DNA of 64,000 nt from Paenibacillus_AB hodogayensis (GTDB taxonomy: Bacteria; Bacillota; Bacilli; Paenibacillales; NBRC-103111): positions 124,001 to 188,000 of the forward strand of contig NZ_BAAAYO010000021.1 of assembly GCF_039536325.1 (NCBI RefSeq), written 5' to 3'. This document shows, in pieces, positions 52,988 through 61,733 of the stretch (the stretch's first letter is position 1; every line of letters begins with the position of its first letter). The position numbers and the translations under genes are program-made. The notes beneath the pieces were generated by a model, which worked only from the letters and a program-made list of their open reading frames with translations, was not told the origin of the DNA and did no database searches.

Positions 52988-53497
52988 ATGACGTCGAACT
53001 CAGAAAGCAAGGAGCTAGTCATCACTCGTGAATTTAAGGCACCGCGCGACCTTGTTTTCAAAGCATGGTCTGAGGCAGAGCACCTGAAGCACTGGTGGGG
53101 ACCGAAAGGATTTGAAATAACGGTAAAGGGTTTGGATTTTCGGCCCAACGGTTTTTTCCATTACAGCATGCAATCTCCTGATGGCGGGCAAATGTGGGGG
53201 AAATTTGTGTATCGGGAAATCCAGCCTAACGAGAAGATTGTCTGGCTCAACTGTTTTTCGGATGAGGAGGGCAACATTGTCAGAGCTCCATTCAGTGATT
53301 TGATCCCGCTGGAAATACACAACGAGGTAACCTTTAGTGAAACGAACAGTATAACGACCATAACTCTTCGCAGCCGTCCGAACAACGCTACCAAAGAAGA
53401 ACAAAGCTTTTTTGAGGGCATGTTCGAGTCCATGGAGCAGGGCTTCGGAGGAACTTTCGATCAGCTTGAACAATATTTGGAGGAGCGAAGGAGCTAA
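52988..53497 (+). CDS. SRPBCC/AHSA1-family protein
   Basis: 169 residues. ITREFKAPRDLVFKAWSEAEHLKHWWGPKGF is the start of the AHSA1-type START-like fold, and GTFDQLEQYL near the end is typical. These small cytoplasmic proteins have a hydrophobic cavity, and their roles vary or are unknown. GGAGG at 52976-52980 is spaced for ATG 52988 rather than 52982. A terminator follows directly. It stands alone after the alpha/beta hydrolase gene. Confidence 0.88.
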   Translation: MTSNSESKELVITREFKAPRDLVFKAWSEAEHLKHWWGPKGFEITVKGLDFRPNGFFHYSMQSPDGGQMWGKFVYREIQPNEKIVWLNCFSDEEGNIVRAPFSDLIPLEIHNEVTFSETNSITTITLRSRPNNATKEEQSFFEGMFESMEQGFGGTFDQLEQYLEERRS

Positions 53498-53504
53498 ACG
53501 AGCT

Positions 53505-53531
53505 AGGGCGTCCACTAGGACGCCCTTTTTT
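53505..53531 (+). terminator. Terminator after the SRPBCC gene
   Basis: AGGGCGTC (53505-53512) and GACGCCCT (53519-53526) pair around a six-base loop, followed by TTTTT. Confidence 0.85.
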
Positions 53532-53556
53532 ACCATATGCAGCAGCAATGAGCGGT

Positions 53557-54456
53557 TTACTCCGCTTCCTGGGCTTGCCGCCAACGGCTTGGACTCATGC
53601 CGTACCGCTTCTTGAATTGGCGGCTGAAGTAATGGATACTGGGAAAGCCGTTCGTCTCGGCAATGTCTTTGACCGTCATGCTCGTGTTGGTCAAATAGCT
53701 TTTCGCCGCATTCATCCGCAATTCCTGCAAATATTGGTAGGGAGTTGTCCCCGTGTGCGTCTTGAAGAGGCGAATCAAATAAGAAGAGGCCAAATGAGCC
53801 CGCGAGGCAAGCATTTGCAGCTTGACTTCGTGCAAATAAGCGTTTTCCATATAGTGCATCAAATCTTGAACAAGCTGTTTGTTCGGATCCTCTTCCGCCA
53901 GCTCGGGAGTTGCGGTATCCAACTGGCGGTGCTGCTGGAGCGCCGCGGTAATTTGGAGGAAAAGCTTGTTTACATCGAGCAGAACGATCCGCTCGCGCAA
54001 TTCGCTTTGGCGGGAAAGGCTATCGTTGCTCATAGCGGCCGCGATGGAATCGACCGTCGAGCCGATCAGCCCGGCCAGCCCGGGCATGGTTGAGGACAAC
54101 GCTTCGTCGCCGCTTTGTATGCGGTTCCATGCTATCGCATCGCTGACGGAGAGGAAGGAGGCGACCTCCGTAAGGGAGCCCGCCCCTTTCTCCAGCTCCA
54201 AGTACCAGTATGCGGCCGAATCGGACTGCTTGTAGAGCTGGTGCGGGATATTGTCCGGAATTAGAAACAGCGTGCGGCTTACGGAGCGGAACGATTCGTT
54301 CATGAATTCGAGCGTCACTTCTCCCGAGGTAATGCACAATATTTCGTAGAACGGATGAGTACCGCCGCCCACACTGTTTTTCTTTTTGTTGTCCACTACA
54401 TTCTGATAAGTGCGAATGATCATCGTATCCCATCCGTTCCCGTCAACAGTCGTCAT
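53557..54456 (-). CDS. AraC-family transcriptional regulator
   Basis: About 299 residues from ATG 54456; ATG 54423 has a GGATGGG nearby and is an alternative. The N-terminal sensor (HPFYEILCITSGEVTLEF, LIPDNIPHQLYKQ) is followed by a DNA-binding domain with VKLQMLASRAHLASSYLIRLF and VKDIAETNGFPSIHYFSRQFKK. It is encoded 7 bases after the esterase on the minus strand, so the two are co-transcribed. It probably regulates the divergent solute-binding protein operon as well. Confidence 0.88.
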   Translation of the reverse strand: MTTVDGNGWDTMIIRTYQNVVDNKKKNSVGGGTHPFYEILCITSGEVTLEFMNESFRSVSRTLFLIPDNIPHQLYKQSDSAAYWYLELEKGAGSLTEVASFLSVSDAIAWNRIQSGDEALSSTMPGLAGLIGSTVDSIAAAMSNDSLSRQSELRERIVLLDVNKLFLQITAALQQHRQLDTATPELAEEDPNKQLVQDLMHYMENAYLHEVKLQMLASRAHLASSYLIRLFKTHTGTTPYQYLQELRMNAAKSYLTNTSMTVKDIAETNGFPSIHYFSRQFKKRYGMSPSRWRQAQEAE

Positions 54457-54463
54457 ACCCTTA

Positions 54464-55660
54464 CTATAAGGTACCGGAATCGGCGTGTAAACGGGGTGAC
54501 CGCACGATGACAGGGGTACTGCTCGTATGGCCGCGCGAATCACGAACGTTAATGAAGAAAGCTTTGGCGTCCTGCGGAAGGCGAATCGAGACGCGGTTGT
54601 CCGAGCGGTTCAACGTACAATCGGCAGTTGCCCACTCGCATAGCTGCCAGTTGTCGCAATTGGCTGTATAGTACAGCTCGGCATGAAGCGGTTCATTGCC
54701 TTCGGCGGAAGAGTAGTCCACGAAAGCTGCTCCATCCTTCTCCGAAGGTTCGCCGAGGCGCAGCAAAGGTTTGCCGCCGCGGACGATACTATCCGCGAAC
54801 GCATAAATTTCGTCCGGTTTCCAGCCCAGTGGATGAGAATGGCCGAGTCGGGGGTAAATGCATAGGCCCGACTGTTCGATTCCATTTTTGGCGAGGGTAT
54901 ACGATTTACTGAAAATATTCATGCCGAAATGCGGATCGCAGAGCCAATTTACCCATAGCATCGGCATCGTGACGCGGGACAAATACGCGGAGGGCTCGGT
55001 CAACCGTTTGACGGATTCGGCACTTGCTTCCCCCATATCCACGAACCGCTGCCCCCATTCATTGTGGGCTTCGTACAGAAAACCGCAGCCGTAGACGGGA
55101 ATGCCGAAGGCGAAGCGGTTATCGATGCCGGCAACAAGACTGGCGACGATGCCTCCCCATGATATCCCCGTTATTCCGATCCGCTGCGGGTCTACGGACG
55201 GCATGCTGCGCAGGAGAGAATGGGCCAGCATGACATTGGCGGCTGCATGATACATCCACTGCTCCTCGACAGGCTCATCGCAATCCACAAAGATGCCCTC
55301 TCTTGAAGGACCCGGCATCGTATGAACGAGCCGCTTCGTCGTTCCTTCCGACTTGTCGGGAATGTGTCCCTCCAAATCCATGGCAATTGCGGCATAGCCC
55401 CGACTTGTCCATAAACTCACCCATTCTTCATAGGCGGTGCCCCCGCCTCCATGAACGAGGACGATGGCCGGCACTTTCTCATGGACTGCCGCTTCCGGCA
55501 ATCCGTAATGGGCAAAGATACGCGTTGCTTTTCCTTGGAAAGGCAGCCCTTCATAAAAAATCGAATGGATGCCGCTTGCGGCGTTAACGTCGGACGGGTA
55601 TATTCGCGGGGAACGATGCAATTGCTCCATGTTCCACGGCGACAAAAACGGTTTGTTCAT
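54464..55660 (-). CDS. Alpha/beta hydrolase, acetyl-xylan-esterase/dienelactone-hydrolase type
   Basis: 398 residues, no signal peptide. IVLVHGGGGTAYEEWVSLW is the oxyanion loop and GITGISWGGIVASL holds the nucleophile Ser near residue 168. HSHPLGWKPDEIYAF near residue 283 supplies His. About 110 residues after the catalytic fold form a beta-rich domain (LHAELYYTANCDNWQLCEW). It probably removes acyl groups from oligosaccharides imported by this locus. It begins 431 bases from the divergent solute-binding protein start. Confidence 0.83.
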   Translation of the reverse strand: MNKPFLSPWNMEQLHRSPRIYPSDVNAASGIHSIFYEGLPFQGKATRIFAHYGLPEAAVHEKVPAIVLVHGGGGTAYEEWVSLWTSRGYAAIAMDLEGHIPDKSEGTTKRLVHTMPGPSREGIFVDCDEPVEEQWMYHAAANVMLAHSLLRSMPSVDPQRIGITGISWGGIVASLVAGIDNRFAFGIPVYGCGFLYEAHNEWGQRFVDMGEASAESVKRLTEPSAYLSRVTMPMLWVNWLCDPHFGMNIFSKSYTLAKNGIEQSGLCIYPRLGHSHPLGWKPDEIYAFADSIVRGGKPLLRLGEPSEKDGAAFVDYSSAEGNEPLHAELYYTANCDNWQLCEWATADCTLNRSDNRVSIRLPQDAKAFFINVRDSRGHTSSTPVIVRSPRLHADSGTL

Positions 55661-55811
55661 TCCGATGCCACCTCTCTTGTACGATCATTAGGAAAGACTG
55701 TCCTTTCCTTTGTTACTAATTTATCAAAAGACAAGCCCTATTGTATTTGGTTTTTATTCGGCGATCGAAAGCCCGTAAACATCGGCAGCCCAGTCCCATT
55801 TGCACATAATT

Positions 55812-55848
55812 GACCTTTACCCTCGCGGAGAGGGCGCCCGGTCTTTTT
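55812..55848 (+). terminator. Terminator-like hairpin in the leader of the divergent region
   Basis: GACC (55812-55815) pairs with GGTC (55840-55843), and an inner CCCTC/GAGGG stem lies between them; five T follow. It lies 240 bases upstream of the solute-binding protein on the plus strand with no gene before it, so it may be an attenuator or block antisense readthrough. Confidence 0.5.
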
Positions 55849-55965
55849 CAAAGGGGAGCGGCAAGTTGTTTTTGTACAAATAGAGGCGGAAAGCGCGACG
55901 TTCATGCCGCCGAATTGCTGAATTTATACCAAATACAGATTCGGTTCGATACAGTAATCTAATTG

Positions 55966-55979
55966 TGCAAGCGCTTAAC
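55966..55979. promoter_or_regulatory. Possible cre-like (CcpA/LacI-type) site
   Basis: TGCAAGCGCTTAAC has the AAGCGCTT palindromic core of catabolite-response elements but differs from the consensus at the ends. It lies about 115 bases before the solute-binding protein start. The 55661-56091 gap otherwise holds the hairpin at 55812 and no gene. Confidence 0.4.
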
Positions 55980-56091
55980 CAAAGTGCAGGCGGGGGTTGC
56001 ACGATAAGATAAAGGGGGTGCGGGAAAGGGAAATGCTCGCTGCAGGCTTGTGGAACAATACAAAAACATAGCGGTTACGGGAGGTTCAACG

Positions 56092-57405
56092 ATGAACAAA
56101 ACAAAACGAACGACGCTTCTCACCACGATCCTATTGTCGGTTGGCACGGTATTGGCAGGCTGCAGCGGCGGGGAGGCCAAGGAAGCTGCGCCGCCGCAGA
56201 TTGTGGAAACCAATAAACCGGTTACGATTACGGTATTTAATCCATCCAACTATTCGGAGTATTTGTGGAATAACTTGTGGGTGGAGCCGATCAAGAAGAA
56301 ATATCCGCACATTACACTCGTCCATATCAAAAATGAGAAAGGGTCGAGCTTGGCCGATCTCGTAACGGCGAACCGGGTGCCGGACATCATTCAAGGATCG
56401 GGGGTCAAATCGACGTTCGAGTATAACGATCTGGGCATTCTCGAGGACATGACGCCGCTGATGAAGGCGAACGGCTTCGATCCCGGCGGGATCGATCCTA
56501 TAAGCATAGACAGCTTGAAGATCGATAAAAAAGACGCCAAACTTTACGGTCTTCCCGTAGGACAAGGCCACGCCGCCTTATACTACAACAAAGACCTGTT
56601 CAACAAGTTCGGGGTGGCTTACCCGAAGGACGGGATGAACTGGGATGAAGTGTATGACTTGACCGTGAAAATGACCCGTACGGATGGCGGCGTCCAATAC
56701 CGCGGGTTCGATTTTGTCGCAGATTTCCAAATCCCGTACAATCAATTGTCTTTGCCGTTCATCGACAATAAGACCGACAAGGCGAACGTCCAGACGGACG
56801 GCTGGAAGACGCTGTTTGCTGCTATGAAGAAGTTTTACGATATCAACGGCAACAATCCGGGGGCGCTGCCGAACGTGTTTAATCCTTTCTTGAAAGATAA
56901 GACGGTGGCGATGTTCGCCGTACCCAATATATTGAGTCCTTTGATCGAATCGACCCAGAATGGCTACGATTGGGATATGGTCACCTTGCCAACGTTCGCA
57001 GAGGGGCCAAAGACGGGAATACAACCGGTTGTATCGGGGCTGTACGTCACCAAGACGAGCCAAAACAAAAATGAAGCGTTCAAGGTCGTGGCGCATCTGT
57101 TGTCCGAAGAAATCCAAACCGAGCGCTCTCGGATCGGCGAGCCGTCCATCTTGAAAAAAACCGAAATCAAGAAATCGTTCGCTTCGGAGATGCCGCATAC
57201 GAAAGGAAGAAACGTTGCCGCCTTCGTGTCCGGTATGCCAGCCCCTTCGCCGAGCTCGGTAACGAGATACGATGCCTTAGCCGGTACGGAGATGGTGAAG
57301 AAATTCAAGGAAGTCGCCTTTAATGGAAAAGACATCAATACAGCGTTAAGAGAAGCGGAAGAAATCATTAACAAGAAGATCGACGAGGAAAAGGCGAAGA
57401 AGTAG
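56092..57405 (+). CDS. ABC-type extracellular solute-binding lipoprotein (family 1)
   Basis: 437 residues from ATG 56092 with GGGAGG upstream. The signal ends TVLAGC, with the lipidated Cys near residue 23. LYYNKDLFNKFGVAYPKDGM and the C-terminal DINTALREAEEIINKKI match the other three lipoproteins. It leads an apparent operon with a sialidase-like protein and a beta-helix protein, so it probably binds a fragment of the glycan they process. No permease is present. Confidence 0.9.
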   Translation: MNKTKRTTLLTTILLSVGTVLAGCSGGEAKEAAPPQIVETNKPVTITVFNPSNYSEYLWNNLWVEPIKKKYPHITLVHIKNEKGSSLADLVTANRVPDIIQGSGVKSTFEYNDLGILEDMTPLMKANGFDPGGIDPISIDSLKIDKKDAKLYGLPVGQGHAALYYNKDLFNKFGVAYPKDGMNWDEVYDLTVKMTRTDGGVQYRGFDFVADFQIPYNQLSLPFIDNKTDKANVQTDGWKTLFAAMKKFYDINGNNPGALPNVFNPFLKDKTVAMFAVPNILSPLIESTQNGYDWDMVTLPTFAEGPKTGIQPVVSGLYVTKTSQNKNEAFKVVAHLLSEEIQTERSRIGEPSILKKTEIKKSFASEMPHTKGRNVAAFVSGMPAPSPSSVTRYDALAGTEMVKKFKEVAFNGKDINTALREAEEIINKKIDEEKAKK

Positions 57406-57479
57406 AGAACGGCGTGAGCTGGAACGAAATGCCGCCGGTCATCGCATCGTATCGTTCAGACTAAACAGAGGTGATAAGC

Positions 57480-58529
57480 ATGGGTTACGAAATAAAGCTT
57501 CAAGAGTATGTTTTCGCGGACGACATTTCATTTGAGAGCTGTCATGCGTCTACCTTGATTGCGCTCCCGAACGGCGATCTTGTAGCGGCATGGTTTGCCG
57601 GCACGCGCGAGGGGGCGGACGATGTGGCGATCTGGTCGTCCCGCCGCACGGATGGAGGCTGGACGCCTCCTGTCAAGGTAGCGGATGAAGAAGGGGAGCC
57701 TCATTGGAATCCGGTATTATTCCGAGAAGCGGACGGAAAAGTATGGCTGTTCTATAAAGTGGGAAAAGCGATCAGAAGCTGGAGAACGATGTACCTCCTA
57801 TCCGAGGATGACGGCATCACATGGAGCGTCCCCCACATATTGGTCGAAGGCGACTCCGGCGGAAGAGGGCCGGTCAAAAACAAACCGATTGTTTTGCAGG
57901 ACGGCACTTGGGTAGCCCCGGCATCTCTCGAGCTGGACATATGGGAAGCATTCGCCGATTTGTCGCACGATAACGGGATGACGTGGGCGGCCAGCGAGAG
58001 GATATCGCTGCAGCAGTCTGAAGCAGAAGCTTCGGATGTTCCGGTGAAACCGGTCGAGCCTGTCGTTTCGGAAAGTCCCTTATCCCTTGTGGCGGAAACG
58101 TCCCTCCAAGGAAAAGGAGTCATACAGCCGACCTTATGGGAGTCGGAGCCAGGAAAAGTACACATGCTCTTGCGAAGCTCCACCGGCCTCATATGCCGCA
58201 GCGATTCGGCGGACAGCGGGAAAACTTGGTCCGCTGCTTATACAACCGGGCTTCCGAACAACAATAGCGGAATTGATCTTGTCCGGATGGACGGCGGTGC
58301 ATTGGCTCTCGTGTACAACCCGGTCGGCCAGAATTGGGGGAAAAGGACGCCCATCGTCATCAGCCTATCCCGCGACAACGGCGTGACTTGGGGAGAAACG
58401 CTTGTGCTGGAAGACGCTCCGGGGGAGTATTCGTATCCGGCAATCGTATCGGTCGGCAATGACGTGTTCGTTAGCTATACGTGGAGAAGAAGCAGAATCG
58501 TCGTGTGGCAATTGAGTTTGACAGCTTGA
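57480..58529 (+). CDS. Sialidase-like BNR-repeat protein
   Basis: 349 residues from ATG 57480 with AGAGGTG upstream. Four Asp-box motifs are visible: SEDDGITWS, SHDNGMTWA, SADSGKTWS and SRDNGVTWG. FADDISFESCHASTLIALPNGDLVAAWFAG opens the six-bladed propeller. It matches the exo-alpha-sialidase/BNR_2 group, which also includes enzymes acting on other acidic sugars. It has no signal peptide and is probably intracellular. It follows the solute-binding protein, and the Tat-exported beta-helix protein follows it by 31 bases. Confidence 0.85.
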   Translation: MGYEIKLQEYVFADDISFESCHASTLIALPNGDLVAAWFAGTREGADDVAIWSSRRTDGGWTPPVKVADEEGEPHWNPVLFREADGKVWLFYKVGKAIRSWRTMYLLSEDDGITWSVPHILVEGDSGGRGPVKNKPIVLQDGTWVAPASLELDIWEAFADLSHDNGMTWAASERISLQQSEAEASDVPVKPVEPVVSESPLSLVAETSLQGKGVIQPTLWESEPGKVHMLLRSSTGLICRSDSADSGKTWSAAYTTGLPNNNSGIDLVRMDGGALALVYNPVGQNWGKRTPIVISLSRDNGVTWGETLVLEDAPGEYSYPAIVSVGNDVFVSYTWRRSRIVVWQLSLTA

Positions 58530-58560
58530 CGCGATCGCGATCGTATAAGGGAGGATCCAG

Positions 58561-60375
58561 ATGAACGAGAGGAAGCCAAACGCGGAAGAGATTGCAAACG
58601 AGGCCCATGACGGCATGCAACGACTGCAAGCCGAACTGCCGGCATCCGGCGGGAAAATAAGCCGGAGAGCGATGCTGACAACAATCGGTGCGGCTGGTGT
58701 CGCAGTCGTATCGGGAGGATTGCTTCATAAAGTGAATGGGGCATCCAGCGTTACAGCCTCGGTTTACGGCGGAGAGGTGTCGGACGCCGACTCCGTAACC
58801 TACAAGTATGGTCCGGCGCAGTTGGAGCGAACCGTCGGCAGTAAATTGCGCGAATCGGTCAGCGTGAAAGATTTTGGAGCAGTCGGCGACGGGATTGCGG
58901 ACGATACGGCGAACATTCAGGCGGCGGCCAACAGCTTGACGAAGGGCGGCATCTTGTTCTTCCCGGCCGGAACATACACCATCAGCGACACCTTACAGTT
59001 CCCCCAAGGTACGATTATTCAGGGCGCGGGCTTGCATAGCGTTATCATCAACATGACCGATTCTACGAAATTCGCGATCAATTTGTTTACGCCCGGAACG
59101 AGGTATGAGTTTTTCAGTGTCAGCGGCTTTACGCTGAACGCCAAATACGGAATTACGAATCGTTGGAATTTGGGAACGGACTATTCGAATACGGCGAATC
59201 CGACACGAACGGTGAAAATAACCGATATTAAATTCCAAGGGACCTATGATGCGCTTCATGACCCGGAAGCCCAATCCGCCCTAGTCCCCGCAAGGGGAGA
59301 TTTGGAGTCGCTTGGCGTTGGGCTGCATCTCGTGATGGTTTACGGTGCGGAAGTCAAGAGCTGCCTGTTTGACAATTTTGGAATCGCCTTTGAGAATATC
59401 GGGTGCACCTTGGCTAAGGCGGAACGAAACCGGTTCAACCGCAATGCTCGGCACATTCATGACGAACGGGTGGCGTGGTATTTTTCGTCCTTCGGGATGG
59501 GGGCGGATAACGTCTATGAGCAGAACGATTTGCTGGATGCAACCCGAATCGGCGGGATTACGCTGTGGCGCTCGTACGGTACGGAGCTGCGGCATAATTA
59601 CAGCGAGCAATTGGAACGGAACGGGGTGAAGTCGGCGCCCGAAATGTACTACCTGTATAACCCGGATTCGTGCAAGATCCATATGAACCATCTGAACGTT
59701 TCCCTTTCTGTCGCCTTGCACAGACCTTATGTCAAAATCGTATACAACGGAGATTATATAGGCTGCGCTTCCGGCAACGTGATTAGCTTGAATTCACCTA
59801 CGCCCTTTAACGGCGTTCTGGACAACCTCCTGGAGATCGTTACGACAAAGTGGGACAGGCGCTACCCTTGGAATACGCAGCTGTATTACCAGGAATTGTC
59901 GCCCATTAAACGTTTGCCGTATGTCATAAGCGGCATACAGCCGGAACTGAACGTGATGGAATTCGACAATGTGTTTCCCCAGATGAACATTTCGGGGACG
60001 CTTGCGAATCTGGATCTGCCCTTTATCGAAAACGGGAGCAACAAGGCGTGGCATCTGAAATCGGGTGAAAACAAAAACTTTCGCTTTAAGCTGTACGTGA
60101 AAAATCCAAAGCTGGCAGCCGCTTTCGAATTGCAAATTACGGCAGAGGGCAATCCCGATACGGCCGCGGGTAACGGAAGAGCGCATACGGTTGTGAGAGA
60201 TCCAAGCGGAGCCGTCCTTTTCAATAACTATGCTTTTACTAATCTGACCAACTTGACGACTATGGTGATACCGCTGCAAGTAACGGCACCCGAATCGCTG
60301 CACATATTCGATATCGATTTTACCAACTTGTCATTCAGCAAAATTTATCGTGCGGCCGTCGTACCGCTGTCATAG
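58561..60375 (+). CDS. Tat-exported beta-helix protein (pectate lyase 3 superfamily)
   Basis: 604 residues. SRRAMLTTIGAAGVAVVSGG near residue 40 is a twin-arginine signal after an unusually long hydrophilic n-region. VKDFGAVGDGIADDTANIQAA near residue 100 is the signature of the pectate lyase 3 domain, and the parallel beta-helix continues to about residue 430, followed by a beta-sandwich. It should fold in the cytoplasm, perhaps around a cofactor, before export. It probably cleaves an acidic glycan whose fragments the solute-binding protein captures. The sialidase-like gene lies 31 bases upstream. Confidence 0.82.
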   Translation: MNERKPNAEEIANEAHDGMQRLQAELPASGGKISRRAMLTTIGAAGVAVVSGGLLHKVNGASSVTASVYGGEVSDADSVTYKYGPAQLERTVGSKLRESVSVKDFGAVGDGIADDTANIQAAANSLTKGGILFFPAGTYTISDTLQFPQGTIIQGAGLHSVIINMTDSTKFAINLFTPGTRYEFFSVSGFTLNAKYGITNRWNLGTDYSNTANPTRTVKITDIKFQGTYDALHDPEAQSALVPARGDLESLGVGLHLVMVYGAEVKSCLFDNFGIAFENIGCTLAKAERNRFNRNARHIHDERVAWYFSSFGMGADNVYEQNDLLDATRIGGITLWRSYGTELRHNYSEQLERNGVKSAPEMYYLYNPDSCKIHMNHLNVSLSVALHRPYVKIVYNGDYIGCASGNVISLNSPTPFNGVLDNLLEIVTTKWDRRYPWNTQLYYQELSPIKRLPYVISGIQPELNVMEFDNVFPQMNISGTLANLDLPFIENGSNKAWHLKSGENKNFRFKLYVKNPKLAAAFELQITAEGNPDTAAGNGRAHTVVRDPSGAVLFNNYAFTNLTNLTTMVIPLQVTAPESLHIFDIDFTNLSFSKIYRAAVVPLS

Positions 60376-60414
60376 AGGAATTTATAGAAAGAACACGACA
60401 TCTGAAGCTGCAAG

Positions 60415-60456
60415 ACCGTTTATGGCCTGTCCGAGGGCTGTAAGCGGTTTTTCTTT
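60415..60456 (+). terminator. Terminator after the beta-helix gene
   Basis: ACCGTTTATGGCC pairs with GGGCTGTAAGCGGT (several G-T pairs), followed by TTTTCTTTG. Confidence 0.75.
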
Positions 60457-60566
60457 GTTACATTCAACTTCTACATATTTGAATTGGAGTATCAGTATGG
60501 GGTAAAGTTCATTAAGGAGAACAGAACGTCTTTAAGGAACTTCGGGAGATGGGCGGAGGTTGTATT

Positions 60567-61118
60567 TTGAGATATCTCAAATCTAATCGACAATCGCGGA
60601 TGAGCATCTGGCATTTTGAAATCGATGCGGATGGCACGGCCTTTAGACAGATCGCCACCCTGGAGGATGGCAGTTGTATTACTTCAAATCGAAAGCATGA
60701 GCCCTATCATTTCATGCTATCGGAACACCCTCTTGATCCTGCCGAAACTTATTACGAAGACATCAGCCAGGCGGAATTCGAGGCGCTTTGGTACGAACAG
60801 CTTCAAGTCAGCATGGAGCACTGGCATCGGACCCAAAGTCTTTTTCCTGTCGGAGTTAGAGTAGAAGGATTCATCGAAGCCTTTTTTCCTCAAGGTACAT
60901 TGATCAACCTGTTGGAGCCGCTTGCAGTGGGCATAACGGATACGTTCGCTCTGGAAGCGGTCACGCCTTCCGAGTGGATGTGTCCTCGCTATCGTGTTAT
61001 CGCCATGGTATCCGGCTACGATGAGGTAAATCAATGGGTGCTGCTTGCCAATGCTGAAGTTTTGGGAAGTCGGTATGAATATATGAATAGTGAAAGTAGA
61101 GTAGGGGAGTACAGATGA
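60567..61118 (+). CDS. Protein of unknown function, paired with an Imm22-like gene
   Basis: 183 residues from TTG 60567 with GGAGGT 7 bases upstream. It has no signal peptide or membrane segment. Notable parts are MSIWHFEIDADGTAFRQIA at the start and a middle SQAEFEALWYEQLQ. I do not recognise a family. The stop overlaps the next ATG by four bases, so it is co-translated with the Imm22-like protein. It could be a partner in an immunity or stress module; nothing in the sequence shows a toxin fold. Confidence 0.7.
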   Translation: MRYLKSNRQSRMSIWHFEIDADGTAFRQIATLEDGSCITSNRKHEPYHFMLSEHPLDPAETYYEDISQAEFEALWYEQLQVSMEHWHRTQSLFPVGVRVEGFIEAFFPQGTLINLLEPLAVGITDTFALEAVTPSEWMCPRYRVIAMVSGYDEVNQWVLLANAEVLGSRYEYMNSESRVGEYR

Positions 61119-61534
61119 AACATATCGTCATGATATGGGGGGCCAACATTTCTTCCTCAGAAGAACTGGAAGCTTTTGTAGAGAGCGTTTACGACGATGA
61201 CGGAGATGCACTACCATCCGCTTTTCTGGCAAGCATTGGACGTTCCTGGATCGATGGGGATTTTCTCGAGCTGCATGTTGTGGGCAATGAGGAAGAGCGT
61301 ATAGCTTTTATCGAGTATTTGCGGTTGGAATATTCGCCACATGAGCCGTTCGTCGAACAACTGCCGGCTGCGCTCGATGAGACCGTCCAAGCTTATAATG
61401 CGGTCATTCTCCTGTATGGGAACGATTCGCCGTACGGAGCAGTAAACGAAGAGATGTTTCAGTGGGCCGAAGAGGGTTTTCCTGCAGCGTCTTCGGTCGT
61501 TCTTCTTGCAAGCGTCCAGTACGAAAGCCGTTAG
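61115..61534 (+). CDS. Imm22-like immunity-family protein
   Basis: 139 residues. HIVMIWGANISSSEELEAFVE, then YDDDGDALPSAFLASIGRSW and FLELHVVG follow the pattern of Imm22 proteins: a strand with Trp-Gly, an acidic helix, PSxF, then acidic residues. These proteins neutralise secreted or contact-delivered toxins in polymorphic-toxin systems. The match is from memory of the pattern and has moderate certainty. The partner is the unknown upstream gene, with an ATGA overlap. A terminator follows. Confidence 0.6.
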   Translation: MKHIVMIWGANISSSEELEAFVESVYDDDGDALPSAFLASIGRSWIDGDFLELHVVGNEEERIAFIEYLRLEYSPHEPFVEQLPAALDETVQAYNAVILLYGNDSPYGAVNEEMFQWAEEGFPAASSVVLLASVQYESR

Positions 61535-61554
61535 AGCTGCCATTTACGTGTCGA

Positions 61555-61586
61555 ATCCGCGCATATCGCGGATTTTTTATTTTATC
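61555..61586 (+). terminator. Terminator after the Imm22-like gene
   Basis: AATCCGCG (61555-61562) and CGCGGATT (61568-61575) pair perfectly, followed by TTTTTATTTT. Confidence 0.88.
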
Positions 61587-61620
61587 GAGACTTGTATCGT
61601 TAGCCGCGGCCGATCGCGCA

Positions 61621-61638
61621 ATATGATATTTATCATAT
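61621..61638. promoter_or_regulatory. Perfect palindrome before the RND pump, possible operator
   Basis: ATATGATA and TATCATAT (61621-61628, 61631-61638) form a perfect 8-bp inverted repeat with a two-base spacer. It lies about 95 bases upstream of the pump start and may bind a TetR or PadR-type regulator encoded elsewhere. Confidence 0.45.
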
Positions 61639-61733
61639 ACAATTCCTTACGTTTGCTACTTAAACGATAATTCTCCGCTTACTACAATAAGGAGAGGACG
61701 TTTGCCAGCCATCGTAACGGAGGATTAGAGAAA

